A stretch of DNA of 64,000 nt from Phlebiopsis flavidoalba. Lineage: Eukaryota > Basidiomycota > Agaricomycetes > Polyporales > Phanerochaetaceae. The stretch covers positions 1,054,001 through 1,118,000 of the forward strand of contig JAOCPU010000002.1 of NCBI GenBank assembly GCA_035772785.1, written 5' to 3'. Each line of letters begins with the position of its first letter. Position 1 is the first letter of the stretch. The position numbers and the translations under genes were made by a program. Positions 63,601 to 64,000 of the stretch are shown here, piece by piece. A model generated the notes under the pieces. It saw only the letters and a program-made list of their open reading frames with translations, had not been told where the DNA came from and made no database searches.

Positions 63601-64000
63601 TTCACAGATACGGCGGCAAACTTTTGCCGCACCCGGCCTTTCGAACAACAGCTCAAAGACTTTGAGGTCACCCCAGCCTGGGTCGTAGGGCAACAGCTGA
63701 GCTTCTGTGGGTTCCAAGTCTTCCAAACTGAGAGAACGGATGTCGGTACACTGGGGTAGCTGCACCAACGAAGTCGATGGGTTGCCCAGATACCGAACGC
63801 CAGGTGACCATAATATGAGTATTATGGAGGGCCACGTCGCAATTGATCCAGACTGGCAAACCGTTGGGCAAGACAGGTTTGCAGAGGTAATGGAGCTGGC
63901 CGGTGTAGAGACGGGTATCGGAGTAGTACATTCTTCCTCCGAGCTCTGGAGGAGACGAGTCTCGCTTGGGGGAACTCTGGAGAACAGCGGGCGACTTGCT
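60640..64000 (-). CDS. Large PH-like domain and coiled-coil protein, 5' end outside window
   Basis: Transcription enters from the right edge, so the N-terminus is missing. The first visible part contains MYYSDTRLYTGQLHYLCKPV, LPVWINCDVALHNTHIMVTW, RSLSLEDLEPTEAQLLPYDP and LKVFELLFE, with KFAAVSVKERA and GWVNAIW before a GTAAGTTCC donor near 63565. This resembles a PH-type domain. A long Ser/Pro-rich low-complexity stretch follows (DPWWKKKTPSILNLDQKSMV, RLAELERSSTVSSTGSPTKS). The C-terminal part is helical: DAMKRVEKHQVREMSMGSQ, KLEEIRGQIKMDIHG, VTQWLETFVKHGTSQIESV, LTEVRQMLAENKQR, DIRGERLRFVEAMKEATTIN and LEQQIADLF-FYAKQKQAGE. A 366-codon same-strand frame at 63447-62347 mixes true and shifted pieces. 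Function is unknown; membrane or cortex recruitment is possible for a PH-like protein. Confidence 0.6.

Overview
The window looks like nuclear DNA of a filamentous basidiomycete, most likely an Agaricomycete. Genes carry many short introns of about 45-60 nt with GTAAGT/GTGAGT-type donors. The gene set also fits: a cellulose-binding CBM1 fused to a GH27 alpha-galactosidase, a caspase-domain (C14) protein, a BTB/POZ protein of the mushroom type, a eukaryotic VanZ-like protein, and Beclin/Atg6, Apn1 and glutamate-cysteine ligase. No bacterial operons, ribosome-binding sites, CRISPR array or convincing tRNA were seen.

Layout. (1) 1-30.5 kb is repeat-rich and gene-poor. It opens with plus-strand poly-C tracts (up to about 90 nt of almost pure C at 2.83-2.92 kb). 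It holds two direct copies of a multi-kilobase segment, copy A at about 2.96-10.3 kb and copy B at about 24.57-29.3 kb. Each carries a conserved but unidentified fungal protein gene. Copy A is interrupted by an AT-rich insert of about 1.65 kb and a second insert of about 0.45 kb, and has lost the start codon. A segment of about 200 bp holding a TATATAG box lies in opposite orientation in the two copies. Between the copies are a 624-codon open frame, a three-fold motif with about 173-bp spacing, a cluster of splice-site consensus sequences at 18.0-19.4 kb, and a CpG-rich stretch with a possible minus-strand gene. (2) 30.5-64 kb is ordinary, dense gene space: RPS5(-), BTB(-), RING with SUMO-interaction-like motifs(+), a possible secreted protein(+), CBM1-GH27 alpha-galactosidase(+), Mmc1-like mitochondrial protein(-), VanZ-like(-), APN1(+), caspase-domain protein(-), ATG6/Beclin(+), glutamate-cysteine ligase(+), RraA-like(-), a DUF6593-like protein(+), and a PH-like/coiled-coil protein(-) that runs off the right edge.

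An important caution: nearly every recognisable gene, including essential housekeeping ones (RPS5, GCL, APN1, ATG6), is interrupted by 1-2 nt indels, mostly insertions, while splice sites and active-site residues are intact. This pattern fits uncorrected long-read assembly errors better than real decay. I therefore annotate these as genes and give outer limits; single continuous reading frames should not be trusted here. The genes do not form one pathway. They cover translation, DNA repair, autophagy, redox metabolism, plant polysaccharide degradation and signalling or cell death.
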